This document shows positions 54,488 to 64,000 of a stretch of DNA of 64,000 nucleotides, piece after piece (the first letter of the stretch is position 1; each line of letters begins with the position of its first letter). This DNA is from Neoceratodus forsteri (taxonomy: Eukaryota > Chordata > Ceratodontiformes > Ceratodontidae), in assembly GCA_016271365.2 (NCBI GenBank), contig CM057452.1, positions 1,239,781,001 to 1,239,845,000 on the forward strand. Reading direction: 5' to 3'. A program made the translations under genes and the position numbers. The notes under the pieces were generated by a model that saw nothing but the letters and a program-made list of their open reading frames with translations, had not been told where the DNA came from and made no database searches.

Positions 54488-57014
54488 ATGCCAGTTAATA
54501 CACGCAGTGGTAAATTATCACTGAAAGACAACAGTAAATTAAATAGGAAAATGACTAAAACAGCTAAAGGAAAGTTGGTAAAAGGAAAGCCCAATTCCAA
54601 TGCAATTCAGTGTGAGAAACTGGTATTGGTTAATGAATGGTTGGGGCCATTAATGGAGAAATGTTCGGACTAATGAGAAAGGAAGTTCAGTAGGGTCAGC
54701 TGAAAAAGGTTCTAGGGAATTTAATACCCTGGAGCAACTTGGATCAAAAGAGTGGAAATCCCCTAATGAACAAAACAGTCTGATAGAATCTGTTAAATTA
54801 AAGATGCTTCAACTCTCAGTTTGGGAGATGTGGAATAAAAAAAGGAACATCCACAAAACAAAGATCTTAGGAATAACCAGGATATAGCTTTTGCTAATGA
54901 TGAAAAGGGTATTTATAATGACCTGGGTCCTAATTTTTCTCAAAACACCCCAAGATTGGAGGGTGAAACCTATAAATGGCCTGTATCACAGAAGGAATGT
55001 TTTCTGTAATTAGTCAATAATGAGGTTAGTAAAACAATAGAGAATATAAGAGAAACTATTAACACAAACACTAGGATAGAAAAGAAGATAAAAGAAATAA
55101 AGAAACTGAAGTATGGATGTGGCTCTTATTGTGGTAGTAAAGATGAAGTAGGAAATAAGGATAATTTGGACCCAATGGAAAATGTACACATGAACTTAAG
55201 TAACTTATGTGACTTGAGTAAGGATGAGATACAGGATGGACACAGTGGATGAGTCCACATGATTCAAGTATACATATTACTGTGGAAACCCTCATGAGAG
55301 AATGTATTAAAACTCTAAAAAAACCCTTCTCAGCTAACACAATGATATATGAACAGGTGGTGCTGTTAAGACAAGATGTGTCCTTTATTAAGGGAGTAGT
55401 GTTAGAAAACAAAATCAGGATTGAATTCGTCATGAGAGACATGTCACAGTGGAAACCACATGAGTATGATAAGAACATATCACTCAGTTTACTCAAATAT
55501 CTAATTATGTTAGCAGGGTCAGTAAAAGAGAATAGATGCTCAGATAACTTATTTAAAGAAAATACAGGAGAGATTTTTCATTCTACAGTTAATGAGCAGG
55601 ACATCAGTAATTTTTCAATAAATGAATTGATTATGCTACTAGAGGGATATGAGGTACAAGAGAGCATAATGAAACAGTTAAGAGCAGGAAACCCAGAATT
55701 ATGGGATAAAGGGGTTAGGCAAAAAAGAACAAGAAAATATATATCAGAGGGGGAAAAATCAGACATGCACTGAGGAAAAGACATGTACTGAGGAAGACTT
55801 TATTAAGATAGATCATCCTGATCTAGATCTACAGTTAACAAACCTAAATAATACACAACAGAATAGACAAGGAAGGAAAAAAGAGATAAGAGAAAGATCA
55901 TTCAGTCAGATGGAAAATCTTCTAGAGGAAGGAAGTAGTAAGGAACAAAAGAACTTTAATAGGAAAGGTGTTAATAAAAGATTAAGACCAAACAACAAAA
56001 CATATTTACAAAATCTTGGAAAAATAAAAAGGGAAAGAAAAACAAGAGAGAAACACAAATTAAAGGAGAACACTGGCAAGAAAGAAATAAAGGAGACAGA
56101 GAGGAGAAAATCTAAAATGGGTAGAAAGTCAGAACAAATAAGTATATCACAAGGGAAAAAAAAGAACCAAAAAAAGATCTAATGGTAGAGGAAAAAAAAG
56201 AGGAAGATGTAGCCCAGAAAACAAAAGAAAGGAAGGAAGAAGTTAATAATGAAAACACTTTAATGGAGATATTAAAAAGAACTTTAGAAACATATTTTGT
56301 TCTACCCTTGTACAATGTTCCCATAATTCCAGAGGAAACAGAATCAAAACTGAACATGCATCTAAAACAATTTTTGGTTCAGTACTTCAAGGGAATCAAA
56401 GATATAATGACTTATTAAGTAAAATAAGTGTAATAAGACCACTCCTAAATGTATAATTAGTGTTATTACTGTCAGATCAATACTATACCCTAAAAGGAAT
56501 CCAAAATTAAAAAGAACAAATGAGGCAACTTGGATTTGAAATGGATTGTGTAGTTACTATAGGAACACTGTTTCCTGAATATTACAGAGAGATCAGAGAA
56601 TGGACAACTAGAAGTAGGGAATTTCAAAACTCAATTTTTGGGGTTAATAATTTTCTGACAGAGACAAAAAACAATTTAAAAATGAAAATAGTGGATTTAC
56701 TTCAAAGCCTTTCCAAAGATAACAGTCTACAGAACAGGATTAGAATGTTTAAGAGATGGGAGAAAGATGGGCAAGTGACATTATGGATAGGGACTGTAAC
56801 AGATTACAGGTACATTCTGACAAAATCTGAGACTATGGATAAATGTGATATAAATATGTATGGTGAGCTGGAAATAGAAGACACTCAATGGACAATTTTA
56901 GGAAACAATCAGTTGAAGAACCTCTTTTGTTTTGTTTTGTTTTTTAGTTATTTTAACCAGGTGAGACACACTAAGCTGAAAGCTTTTTTACAGGCGCAAC
57001 CTGGAACCTCTTAA
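54488..57014 (+). pseudogene. LINE ORF1-like region (element L), frame-broken
   Basis: Four frames follow each other: 54488-54673 (MPVNTRSGKLSLKDN, Lys-rich), 55249-55773 (174 codons; SLLKYLIMLAGSVKEN, Leu-rich, possibly helical), 55910-56418 (very Lys/Glu/Arg-rich, nucleic-acid-binding-like), and 56520-57014 (164 codons; QNRIRMFKRWEKDGQVTLW). Position and basic composition fit an RNA-binding ORF1 protein. No Cys-His knuckle or RRM is clear. The role is inferred from position. Confidence 0.6.
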
Positions 57015-57095
57015 AGACAGCCAATAGATTCCAGGTATTACAAGATTTAAGTTATTGACAGCCAATTAAAGAAAAAAACTGAAAGATAGATTATA

Positions 57096-57806
57096 GTGAT
57101 AAAAAGAATTGTGGGAATCTACTATCTTGGAATGTGTCTGCTTATTAAAGAAAGGTTGGCAGATCCTTCCACTCTGACATATTTGATAGTATTTAACTGT
57201 ATCTGCCTGCAGGAAACTTGTACAAATGAAGAGATAGATTTAGATGGGTTCAATTCGTTCCAGATAAAAGCAAAGAAAAGTAAACATTTTGGTAGAATGT
57301 CTGGAGGTCTGATAACCTGGTGCAAGATAAGAGACCAAGTCATATATGAAAAGGTTAAAATAGATTCAGATTATATCTTACCTGTGCTGCTAACAACCAT
57401 GCATAAAACCCTCATAATTTTTAATATATACTTGCCCCCAGAGGGTCTAGTAGTCTGAGTATGAATGTGATAGAGCGTCTTATTAATGTGCTAGAAGAAA
57501 TCAGACATAAAGATCCAGTGAGTGGTTTGATTTTAGTTGGAGACTTTAATGCCAGGGTGGGGCACAGTCTAGACCCCTCCGCAGAGGTAATCGGGGCATG
57601 TGCAGCTCTGAATCGACAGGTGCTTAATGAACAAAGGAGTTCAAAAGATCTAAAAGAATGCACAAGAGGTAAACAGATTGTAAAGGAATTAGGGAATAAG
57701 GATGTATTGTAAGTTAATGGAAGGTCTCATGGAGACCCTCTGGATGCATTCACCTACATGGGATCAAGCGGGGTCTCAATTATAGATCATTGCTGGATCT
57801 CATTCG
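57096..57806 (+). pseudogene. APE endonuclease domain (element L)
   Basis: The frame 57096-57458 has IVFNCICLQETCTNEEIDL (LQET, catalytic Glu), SGGLITWCKIRDQVIYEKV and LIIFNIYLPPEG. After a frameshift the frame 57461-57712 has SGLILVGDFNARVGHSLD (GDFNARVG, Asp and Asn). Near 57770 gggtctcaattatagatcat (SIIDH) supplies the final Asp-His. The order Glu, GDFN, DH is that of apurinic endonucleases used by LINEs to nick the target. Frameshifted, hence inactive. Confidence 0.85.
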
Positions 57807-59531
57807 ATGTATTGCCAGATTTTAGGGATTTTTTCAGTGGGTATGAGAGCAGAAAGTGAACACAACCCTTTAGAAATAGAAATGGGGATTTGGCCTTCTA
57901 GTGCAATTAATACAAATAATAAATCAGAAATTATTAGGACAAGAAAAGGAGTAAGATGGGATGCACTAGAAAACTACAAATCAGTTAAACTATTGTCAGA
58001 TTATGGAATCAGAGAATTAATAGAGGAATTAGGTATATTGGATAATGTAGATGACTATTTAGGAAAGTTTGAGGAAGTTATGAAAGAAATCTCCTCTCTG
58101 CTTCTTAAGGTATCCCTGCTTAAAGCAAATGATAACAGTAGTAGGTGGTTTGATTCAGAATGTAAAAGGTATAAAGCGGTAATCAATAAATTTGTGAGGA
58201 AATTATATTGTAAGATCACAAATAAGGAAAAATCAAACTGGAATAAATTGAGGAAGGACTATAAAAAGCTATAAAGAGACAAAAGGGATGCTTGTATGAA
58301 AAATATCTGGGAACAATTTGAGAAAACTGTAAAAGAAAATAACGATAAGAAATTCTGGAAATTGGCTGTATATGGATGGGATTATTTACCTGAAAAGTTA
58401 GAGAACCATATAGATCCTCAAATATGGGAATCCCATTACAGAAGCTTATTTTACGATCTGACAATAAAGGACGATATTCAGTTAACTGAAGATTGGGAAC
58501 CTATAAAGATTTTAATTACAGAGAAGGATGTAAGAATGGCTCTGGACAACACAAAAAGACATAAGGCCCTTGGGCCGGATGGTGTCCCAGTAGATATTAT
58601 ATTAAATGATCCTGATTTATGGATAATAGCTTTAAAAAGATTATTTAATAATGTACTGCTGACCGGGAAAGTTCCAAAATCCTGGAGGGAGAACATCATA
58701 GTACTTATTTATAAAAAAGGAGGAAAGAGTGACCCGTATAATTACAGACCAATAAACTTATTGGACATGTCTTTAAAATTGTTCACAAAGATATTACATT
58801 TCAGAATAATGACTTGGATAGCAGATAATATTATAAATGAAGTCCAAGCTGGATTTCTACCAGAGCATTCCACAGTCGACCAATGTTTTGTACTCTCACA
58901 CTTAGTCCACAAATACATCAATGTAAAAAGACAGAAATTGTATTGTATATTTGTGGACCTGAGAGCAGCGTTTGACAGAATAAATAGGGGTAAGCTGTGG
59001 GCTGCTCAAGAGAATTTCAAAATGGATAAATTAATACTCAATTTATTGGAAGTCCTATATGGAAAGAACTATACCTTGGTTAGATATAATAAAGAGGGAG
59101 ATTGTACACTCAAATTCTTAACAAATATTGGTTTGAGACAGGGCTGTGTGCTCTCCACAATACTTTTTAATGTATTTTTAAATACAGTTCTAGAGACACT
59201 GAACGATTCAGAGCTGCACATGCCAAGGTTGGGCTCTGGACGGTGCCCCTTCCTGGCTTACGTGGATGATGTTGTTTTGATTGCAAACAGCTATTTGGGA
59301 ATTAACAGAAGTATTAGTAAATTCCACAAGGAATGTTCCAAGGCCAGTTTGGAGATCAACTTTTGTAAAACTAAATTTATGATCTTTAATCGTCACAAGG
59401 TTAAAAAGGGACGGTTAACAACTTTAATATGTGACAACTTTAATATAGAATATGTGGAAAGCTTTACTTATTTGGGGATGGAATTTGCTTATAATTTAAA
59501 ACTGTCAAAAGTGTATTTGCTCAGTATCTAA
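57807..59531 (+). pseudogene. Reverse transcriptase (element L), core intact
   Basis: One frame, broken by a single TAA at 58272-58274. The 411-codon part carries KRHKALGPDGVPVDIIL, LIYKKGGKSDPYNYRPINLL, EVQAGFLPEHSTVDQCFVL, YCIFVDLRAAFDRINRGKLW (motif A), GLRQGCVLSTILFNVFLN (motif B), FLAYVDDVVLIA (motif C with both Asp), LEINFCKTKFMIFN (motif D) and ESFTYLGMEFAY. All catalytic Asp residues are present. FVDLRAAFD and the KLFTKILHFRI segment do not match CR1 or L1. The clade cannot be fixed without a tree. Confidence 0.93.
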
Positions 59532-60413
59532 CAGGATCAACAGACTTGCCTCAGTAGTAGAGAAGTTTTCATTTAAATATGGGGGACAATCTGTTTTGGG
59601 CACAATGAGGGTACTTAATGCAAAGATTAGAAGTCAAATTCTTTATGGGGCAGAAATATGGGGGCAGGGAATATCAGCCTCTTTAGAGTCAGTAATGAAT
59701 AAAATATAAAAAAAATTACTGAGGCTGCCAAAGAGTGCCACTTTAGGCCTGGCTGTACTGGAATTAGGTCAAACCACAATTAAGTGCAATGTTGACTCCA
59801 GACAAGCCATTTGCTGGATTAAAATTTACAAGATGCCAGATAAGAGACTTCCAAGAATATGTCTTGAAGAAACTTTGTCATATATTGAGATTGGTTTCCT
59901 ATTCCCAAGTTTGCACATTACAGAAAAAAAAATATTAAACCATTTGGGTTACTGTAATGTTTATTGGAAATATATACTAACCCATTACTGGAAATATATA
60001 ATAAGATTAAAAGTAGAGTCAAAGATGCCCACATACAAGATGAAATCAGTGGATTGAATAGTTATAAACTGAGTAATTGGCTTGCTAAAAATTCCAAAAG
60101 ATATTTTGGAATGGAAAAATATCTAAATAAAATAAAAAACCCAGTACATAGAACATCTTATACACGATTCAGATTTGGATATATAGATACACAATATTTA
60201 AGATTAAACTATGGTACTTCCAATACTGGAATGTGCTATTGCTACTTGGAGGAGGATAATCCAGTCCATTTACTTCTCTTTTGCCCCAGATATAATTATG
60301 AGAGAAAGCATCTCTTGGGGGACATTCTTAAGTCCCTGGATATGGAGCCCCGATATCAATTTAATTATTTAATGAAAACTTCTAATATACAACATCTTGA
60401 GGCAATAGCATGA
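59532..60413 (+). pseudogene. C-terminal region of LINE polyprotein (element L)
   Basis: Frames continue with RINRLASVVEKFSF and LNAKIRSQILYGAEIWG (59600-59670), then RLPKSATLGLAVLELGQ, a post-RT region also seen in other APE-type LINEs. The frame 59964-60413 ends with a Cys/His motif, TGMCYCYLEEDNPVHLLLFC, resembling the zinc knuckle at LINE C-termini. A frame change lies near 59950. Confidence 0.78.
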
Positions 60414-60709
60414 TTTTGTAACACAATAATTAGAAAGAAAAAGCATATCCAGAGTATAGCTGCTATAGTATGAAGTTTAATATTAAAAAAGGTATTATTG
60501 AATAAGCAAATTGATGTACAACTTGATGATGTATAATGATGGCAAATTACTGCTGAGGAATGTTATGAAATTATCTGAACCAGATGCTATTGGATATTCT
60601 ATAGTGGAATTTGAATATGGTTATTTAATGTATGGATATTTTACTGCGATGTATATTTGTTTTTTAGCTTATGTGCAATATATGAAGTTTTAAAAGTACT
60701 GTATTTTAT

Positions 60710-60729
60710 TAAGCCTTTGTAAAGGCTTA
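60710..60729 (+). other. Hairpin in LINE L 3' UTR
   Basis: taagccttt-gt-aaaggctta is a perfect 9-bp stem with a 2-nt loop, 14 bp upstream of the AATAAA signal. In several LINE families a 3' stem-loop is recognised by the reverse transcriptase; here that role is inference. Confidence 0.6.
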
Positions 60730-60757
60730 TTTTTAAGCCAAACAATAAACTTGAAAC

Positions 60758-61141
60758 ACGAAAGACTCAATGCTGCACCATCTCCAGTCAGTCCCTGTCT
60801 TTCCTCAAATAAGGGCTCCAGAACAGGGCACATTGCTGGGGTTACCAGTGATCTATAGTGAGGTTGTAATATCTCCTTTATCCTGCTATCAAATCCTCTT
60901 CCAGTACACTCCAACATCCAGGTTGCCTTAATTTGCTGTAGAACTTGTTATACTGGCTAGATTGTTTAAGGGAGTCACTTATGATGACTCCTACATTATT
61001 TTCTTCATTAGTAATGGTCAGCTTAACCCTTCTCATCCAATATTCTGTCCTGGGGTTCATGTTCCCAGTCTGTATGCTCACCTTCAGTTCATGGTTCTCA
61101 CGTTCTTGGATGATGTGTGGGATCACTCTTGAAACCATTTT
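60758..61141 (-). mobile_element. Old CR1 ORF2 C-terminal fragment
   Basis: The minus-strand frames 61138-60878 and 60917-60690 carry NNVGVIISDSLKQSSQ, and LVTPAMCPVLEPLFEERQG. These align with the DLGVIIS and RPHLEYC-FW-P regions of other copies and with 11940-12120 of copy I. It has neither a 3' tail nor an RT core. Confidence 0.78.
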
Positions 61142-61679
61142 TATTTAGCCTTTATTGATTAGGTAAGGGTGCTTAGTAAATTCAAGCCTATTTTCAGCTA
61201 CAACTTGACCTGGGAGATTATGTGAAAAAGCAGGTTATATGGTGGAACATAATTTGTTATACAGGGATAAGCCAGGAACCTCCGTACTAGAGATATGATA
61301 GACACTAAACAAAGGGAACATGAACAGAATGGAACAAAAATCAAATGCAGTTATATGACAATACAGTAGGAATTCAAAAGTAATGCTACATCCTAGGGCT
61401 GGCAAGCCTTTATACACAAGAGATTTCTTGTCAGTATAGTACAATTAAATAAAAGATAAGTTTATTGATGGAATTGAGGAAGCAATGCAATGGGGGCAAG
61501 TGCAGCTGTAGGCAGTCTTAGCTTTCAGGTTGTCTTAAAGTGATCTCCAGAACAGAAAACTAGAGGAGGAGCTGTGGACCAGCAGACTTAGCAATGTAAG
61601 CAAAGAACATGAATCCATAATTTAGGGACACTAGGATACAAGATATAGTGCTGAATTAATGAATGTGTGACAGCTAGTC
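61142..61679. other. Unassigned, possible decayed LINE 3' UTR at left edge
   Basis: tttattgattaggtaagggt and acttgacctgggagat near 61150-61220 weakly resemble the family X 3' UTR block at 32690-32760. The rest shows nothing recognisable. Confidence 0.3.
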
Positions 61680-61970
61680 AGAAAGCACCTGCATCATCAA
61701 ACAAACTGCACCATACCTATAAACTTTGTGAGTGGCCCTACAAATCAACCACAAAGCAGCTGCATGTTTCATCCAAGCACACCACACCTATAGCAGAGTT
61801 TGAGAGTGGTCTTGTAGCCAACTCACAAAGCAGTTGCATAGTCGCACAAGTGCACAAGACTTATAGCTTACTTCAGGCCTCTCACAGACAGTTGAATGAT
61901 CATACAAACTGTGTCAGACTGACTGTATGGCAGTCTGTGTGAGTGGCCCCCAGAAAGCAGCTGCACAGTT
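61680..61970. repeat. ~72-bp minisatellite, four to five units
   Basis: Units begin agaaagcacctgcat (61680), acaaagcagctgcat (61751), acaaagcagttgcat (61825), a degenerate copy at 61884, and agaaagcagctgcac (61952). They share ctata...gtgagtggcc(c/t) later in the unit. The spacing varies from 59 to 74 bp and the units are strongly diverged. Confidence 0.7.
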
Positions 61971-61995
61971 CTATTTTTGACTGTAGTCTTAGAGG

Positions 61996-62143
61996 ATAAT
62001 GTATGGGCCACTATACACAACAAGCAAGTGTAGCCATTGAGAGGTTGCCATGGTGACCAAGTAAACGTTGAGAAGTTTATTTTGTCACTATGACAGCCTC
62101 AAGATGGTTGCTTATGCTTGTCTATAGTGGCCCATACATTGTC
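61996..62143. mobile_element. 148-bp hairpin MITE
   Basis: The left end ataatgtatgggccactata and right end tatagtggcccatacattgt are near-perfect reverse complements. Pairing continues inward (agcaagtgtagcc / ggttgcttatgct; ccatggtgacca / tttgtcactatga) to the centre, so the entire element is one stem. No coding capacity. Confidence 0.85.
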
Positions 62144-62146
62144 TTT

Positions 62147-62662
62147 TATAGTGTATGGTCCCAACAGACAAGAAACATGAGTGTATGCAATTTTAAAAAT
62201 CACTCACTTTTATTCGCTGCACTCTGAAGTGGAACTAAAGAAGTGGAGCAACTAACATGGGACAATCCAAGCAAGCAAGGCTGACAAATGGAGCAAATAT
62301 GTCAACGATTAAAAATGTCCAACTATAACAGTGGGTTACTTGAAAATAAATGGAAATTTTTTTTTGATGGGCTGTTTCTTCTGTTCTTCTTCGTTGACAT
62401 CTCCAATCAATGGTGACTGGCTTGACTGCCATGGTTAGGTATGTTGGCACTGTGAACTGTCAAACTGTCAGTTTCACTCACACAGCACTAACAACTGCGA
62501 CCGCAACTCCAGCAGGTATGACACAAGAATGCGTTCCATGTTGTGCTGCAGTAGCTACATATCTAGTGCAGCACAATGACAAAATGACATAGCTACTGCA
62601 GCACAGCAACTTTATTCTAGGTATGGATTTCTACCTAGAATAACATTCTACCATACACTATA
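62147..62662. mobile_element. 516-bp element with 13-bp perfect TIR
   Basis: tatagtgtatggt at 62147-62159 and accatacactata at 62650-62662 are exact reverse complements. Near the right end, tgctgcagtagctac (62542) pairs with gtagct(a)ctgcagcac (62590), a subterminal palindrome. The outer TA could be the target-site duplication of a Tc1/mariner-like insertion. No transposase is encoded. It abuts the hairpin at 61996-62143. Confidence 0.65.
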
Positions 62663-63489
62663 ATGCACTTGCTAATGCTGATGGTACTCCACTTGCTATT
62701 GTTCAGTCTTGTTTTGCACAAATATCTACCTGTGGTTGATTGTGTCTCCTCCATTGGTGTAATCTGTTCTCAGTAACTAATTACTAAGACTGTTAACTAT
62801 GTATTTGTATTTGTACACTTAAACTTGCCTCTGTAATCCCTGTACATCTAAATGTCAATTTTTATAGTCTGCTTTAAGTACAGAGGTTAACTTGAGGCTG
62901 CCCCTGATAAAGATACAGCTGGTCTCAGTGGGCCTATTGGGTTATCAAAATCCAATTACTAAATAAATAAATAAATACATAACATGACCTATAGGGAAGT
63001 TCATGAGTGGCCTGCACCAGCAGCAAGTCCAGTGTTCATTAAAGTGTGCAACTGTATTCCTCAAACTATGTTATTTATTTATGATGTTAAAACACAGGTT
63101 TCAAATCTGGATTTCACTTTGACATTCAATTCAGTGGCATTCATAGGGGTGGTGCATGGGGTGGATGGAATTATGGTTAAAAAAAAAAATAATGTCACAT
63201 TAAACACTCTAACCTGTGCATTACCATAATGTTTGGGAATGTGTTGCCTGTCTTTTTAAGATAGATAGCCATAGTACCTTACTGTAGCTCTTGCTTTGTG
63301 AAGCACCCTGTAGTGCTTGCTTTGTGCAGTAAGAGATACCCTATTTAGGGTAGGGTAACAAATACTGTAAATTTCAAACAAGTAAAGGAAATGGTAGGAA
63401 ATCAAAGGGCATAGAAAGGAGGCAGGAATGTACAGAAAAGGTTTAACAGACAAAACAGACAGCAGAGAGAAAGGTTAAGAAAGGAAAGA
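62663..63489. other. LINE-like (AAAT)n tail, otherwise unassigned
   Basis: The tract ctaaataaataaataaatac at 62953-62972 resembles the tails at 12550, 16838 and 32676, so 62770-62975 may be a truncated LINE 3' end on the plus strand. An A run lies at 63180-63190. The rest, including 63240-63489 just upstream of a CR1 ORF1, has no recognised motif and could be CR1 5' UTR. Confidence 0.4.
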
Positions 63490-64000
63490 GCATGGGAGTG
63501 GTGCAGGGCAACAGGTGTGGAGCCGCAGTCTTTTGGGACACATCTGGCAGACTGAGGTGCTGCCCCATTTGCACCCATCTCTCTGAGTTGAGGGCAGCTT
63601 TTGTTGTACTCTGGAACAAACTAGCAAGTGTGCAGAGAATCTTCTGCCCTCCCCAGAGGATGCCTAGGCAGAGGAAGAGTAGCTGGACCTTTATGGGCTC
63701 TGGGTGGGGTGGGGTGGTGGGAAAGGAACACATTCATCAGCCTGTACCGCTGCACAATTCCTATGCCATACTGGCAGGATGTGGCAGCTCGGAGCAGGTA
63801 CCTGCAGCAGTGGGTTGGGAGAAAGTGGGACTCCCCAGAAGAGGAGGCTCCAAGGAGAGAGGAAGATACCCCAGCAGAGGAAGAAGCAGCTGCTGGTGAG
63901 GGACTCTGTTGTTAGAGGGATAGGCTTTGGAGCAAAGGGGAGGAAGAGAGAGGGAGGAAAAATGCCTCCCTGGTGCTTTGGCTTGGAGGGATGGAGAGAA
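63490..64000 (+). mobile_element. CR1 5' part, window-truncated
   Basis: The plus-strand start of a CR1 ORF1 continues beyond the window. The frame 63492-63899 begins GVVQGNRCGAAVFWDTSGRL and RCCPICTHLSELR, the same CxxC-type zinc ribbon as CR1 copy B (CTGCGAAVFWETF, CSPIC). A second frame near 63883-63910 gives KKQLLVRDSVVRG, the SGNH block I (RDS where GDS is usual). A frameshift lies between them, so ORF1 is broken here too. Confidence 0.8.

Larger units (their letters stand above)
54488..60757 (+). mobile_element. Long APE-type LINE, clade not assigned (element L)
   Basis: A two-gene LINE layout: a lysine-rich ORF1 region (54488-57014), an APE endonuclease (57096-57720), a reverse transcriptase (57807-59531) and a C-terminal region (59531-60413), then a 340-bp 3' UTR with a hairpin and AATAAA near 60743. 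Protein sequence and the 3' end differ from CR1, L1 and family X in this window. AT-rich codon use is also distinct. At least four frame changes and several stops make it inactive, but decay is moderate and most domains read through for 100-400 codons. Confidence 0.88.

Noticed and set aside
58296..59531. 411-codon frame as an active host or L1 gene
   Set aside because: It is the RT part of a LINE with a stop immediately upstream and frameshifts on both sides; its motifs are not those of L1.
61680..61970. CRISPR-like array
   Set aside because: Units are strongly diverged, spacing is irregular, there are no spacers with constant repeats, and the context is a vertebrate repeat landscape.

Overview
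The window looks like intergenic or intronic DNA from a large-genome vertebrate. It is filled with LINE retrotransposons and cut DNA transposons, and I found no host protein-coding exon, tRNA or rRNA gene that I can support. The dominant family is CR1: zinc-ribbon and SGNH-esterase ORF1, APE endonuclease plus reverse transcriptase in ORF2, and a 3' end of tandem 'tctatgttt' words. CR1 domination, PIF/Harbinger remnants and many foldback elements fit an amphibian (possibly caecilian), lungfish or another non-mammalian sarcopterygian. That assignment is inference from repeat style only.

Layout. 1-429 is a young CR1 3' end. 2284-2413 is a DNA-transposon end. 3253-4605 is a large foldback element with a later insertion in one arm. 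5160-5262 is a poly(A)-tailed fragment and 5339-5490 a small palindrome. 5729-9749 is the most complete CR1 (minus strand), with a repeat-bearing possible 5' region to about 10960. 11385-13085 is an older CR1, and 13087-13945 holds two CR1 3' ends head to head. 16838-17640 is the 3' end of another LINE family. 17738-18370 is a 320-bp tandem duplication, followed by a degenerate PIF/Harbinger transposase (19440-20520) with a recognisable 71-bp intron. 21861-22190 is a CR1 3' end.

22.2-27.3 kb is AT-rich, built from diverged copies of an atatattt-like word. It also holds microsatellites, a block of unknown nature (24349-25560), a 120-bp minisatellite and a 372-bp perfect-type hairpin. 27343-31450 is a decayed but nearly full-length CR1. 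31467-31630 is a hairpin MITE, 31920-32395 a Myb/SANT gene fragment of Harbinger type, and 32676-34730 a different LINE with a broken reverse transcriptase. 34.7-40.2 kb has no recognised gene; its right half is GC-richer.

40272-47675 is a layered nest: one CR1 is split by a second CR1 and by a third inverted CR1, and the third is split by a 935-bp TIR element. 49415-52340 is a second nest: a CR1 split by a foldback element, itself split by an L1/Tx1-type 3' end. 54488-60757 is a long LINE of a clade I cannot name, with an intact YVDD active site but several frame breaks. A CR1 scrap, a minisatellite, a hairpin MITE and a TIR element follow. From 63490 the window ends inside the 5' part of another CR1.

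None of the elements appears able to move by itself: each has stops, frameshifts, truncation or damaged catalytic motifs. Nothing here is a convincing new functional system. The most informative features are the nesting order, the high density of foldback elements, the precisely placed Harbinger intron and the unassigned LINE and repeat families.
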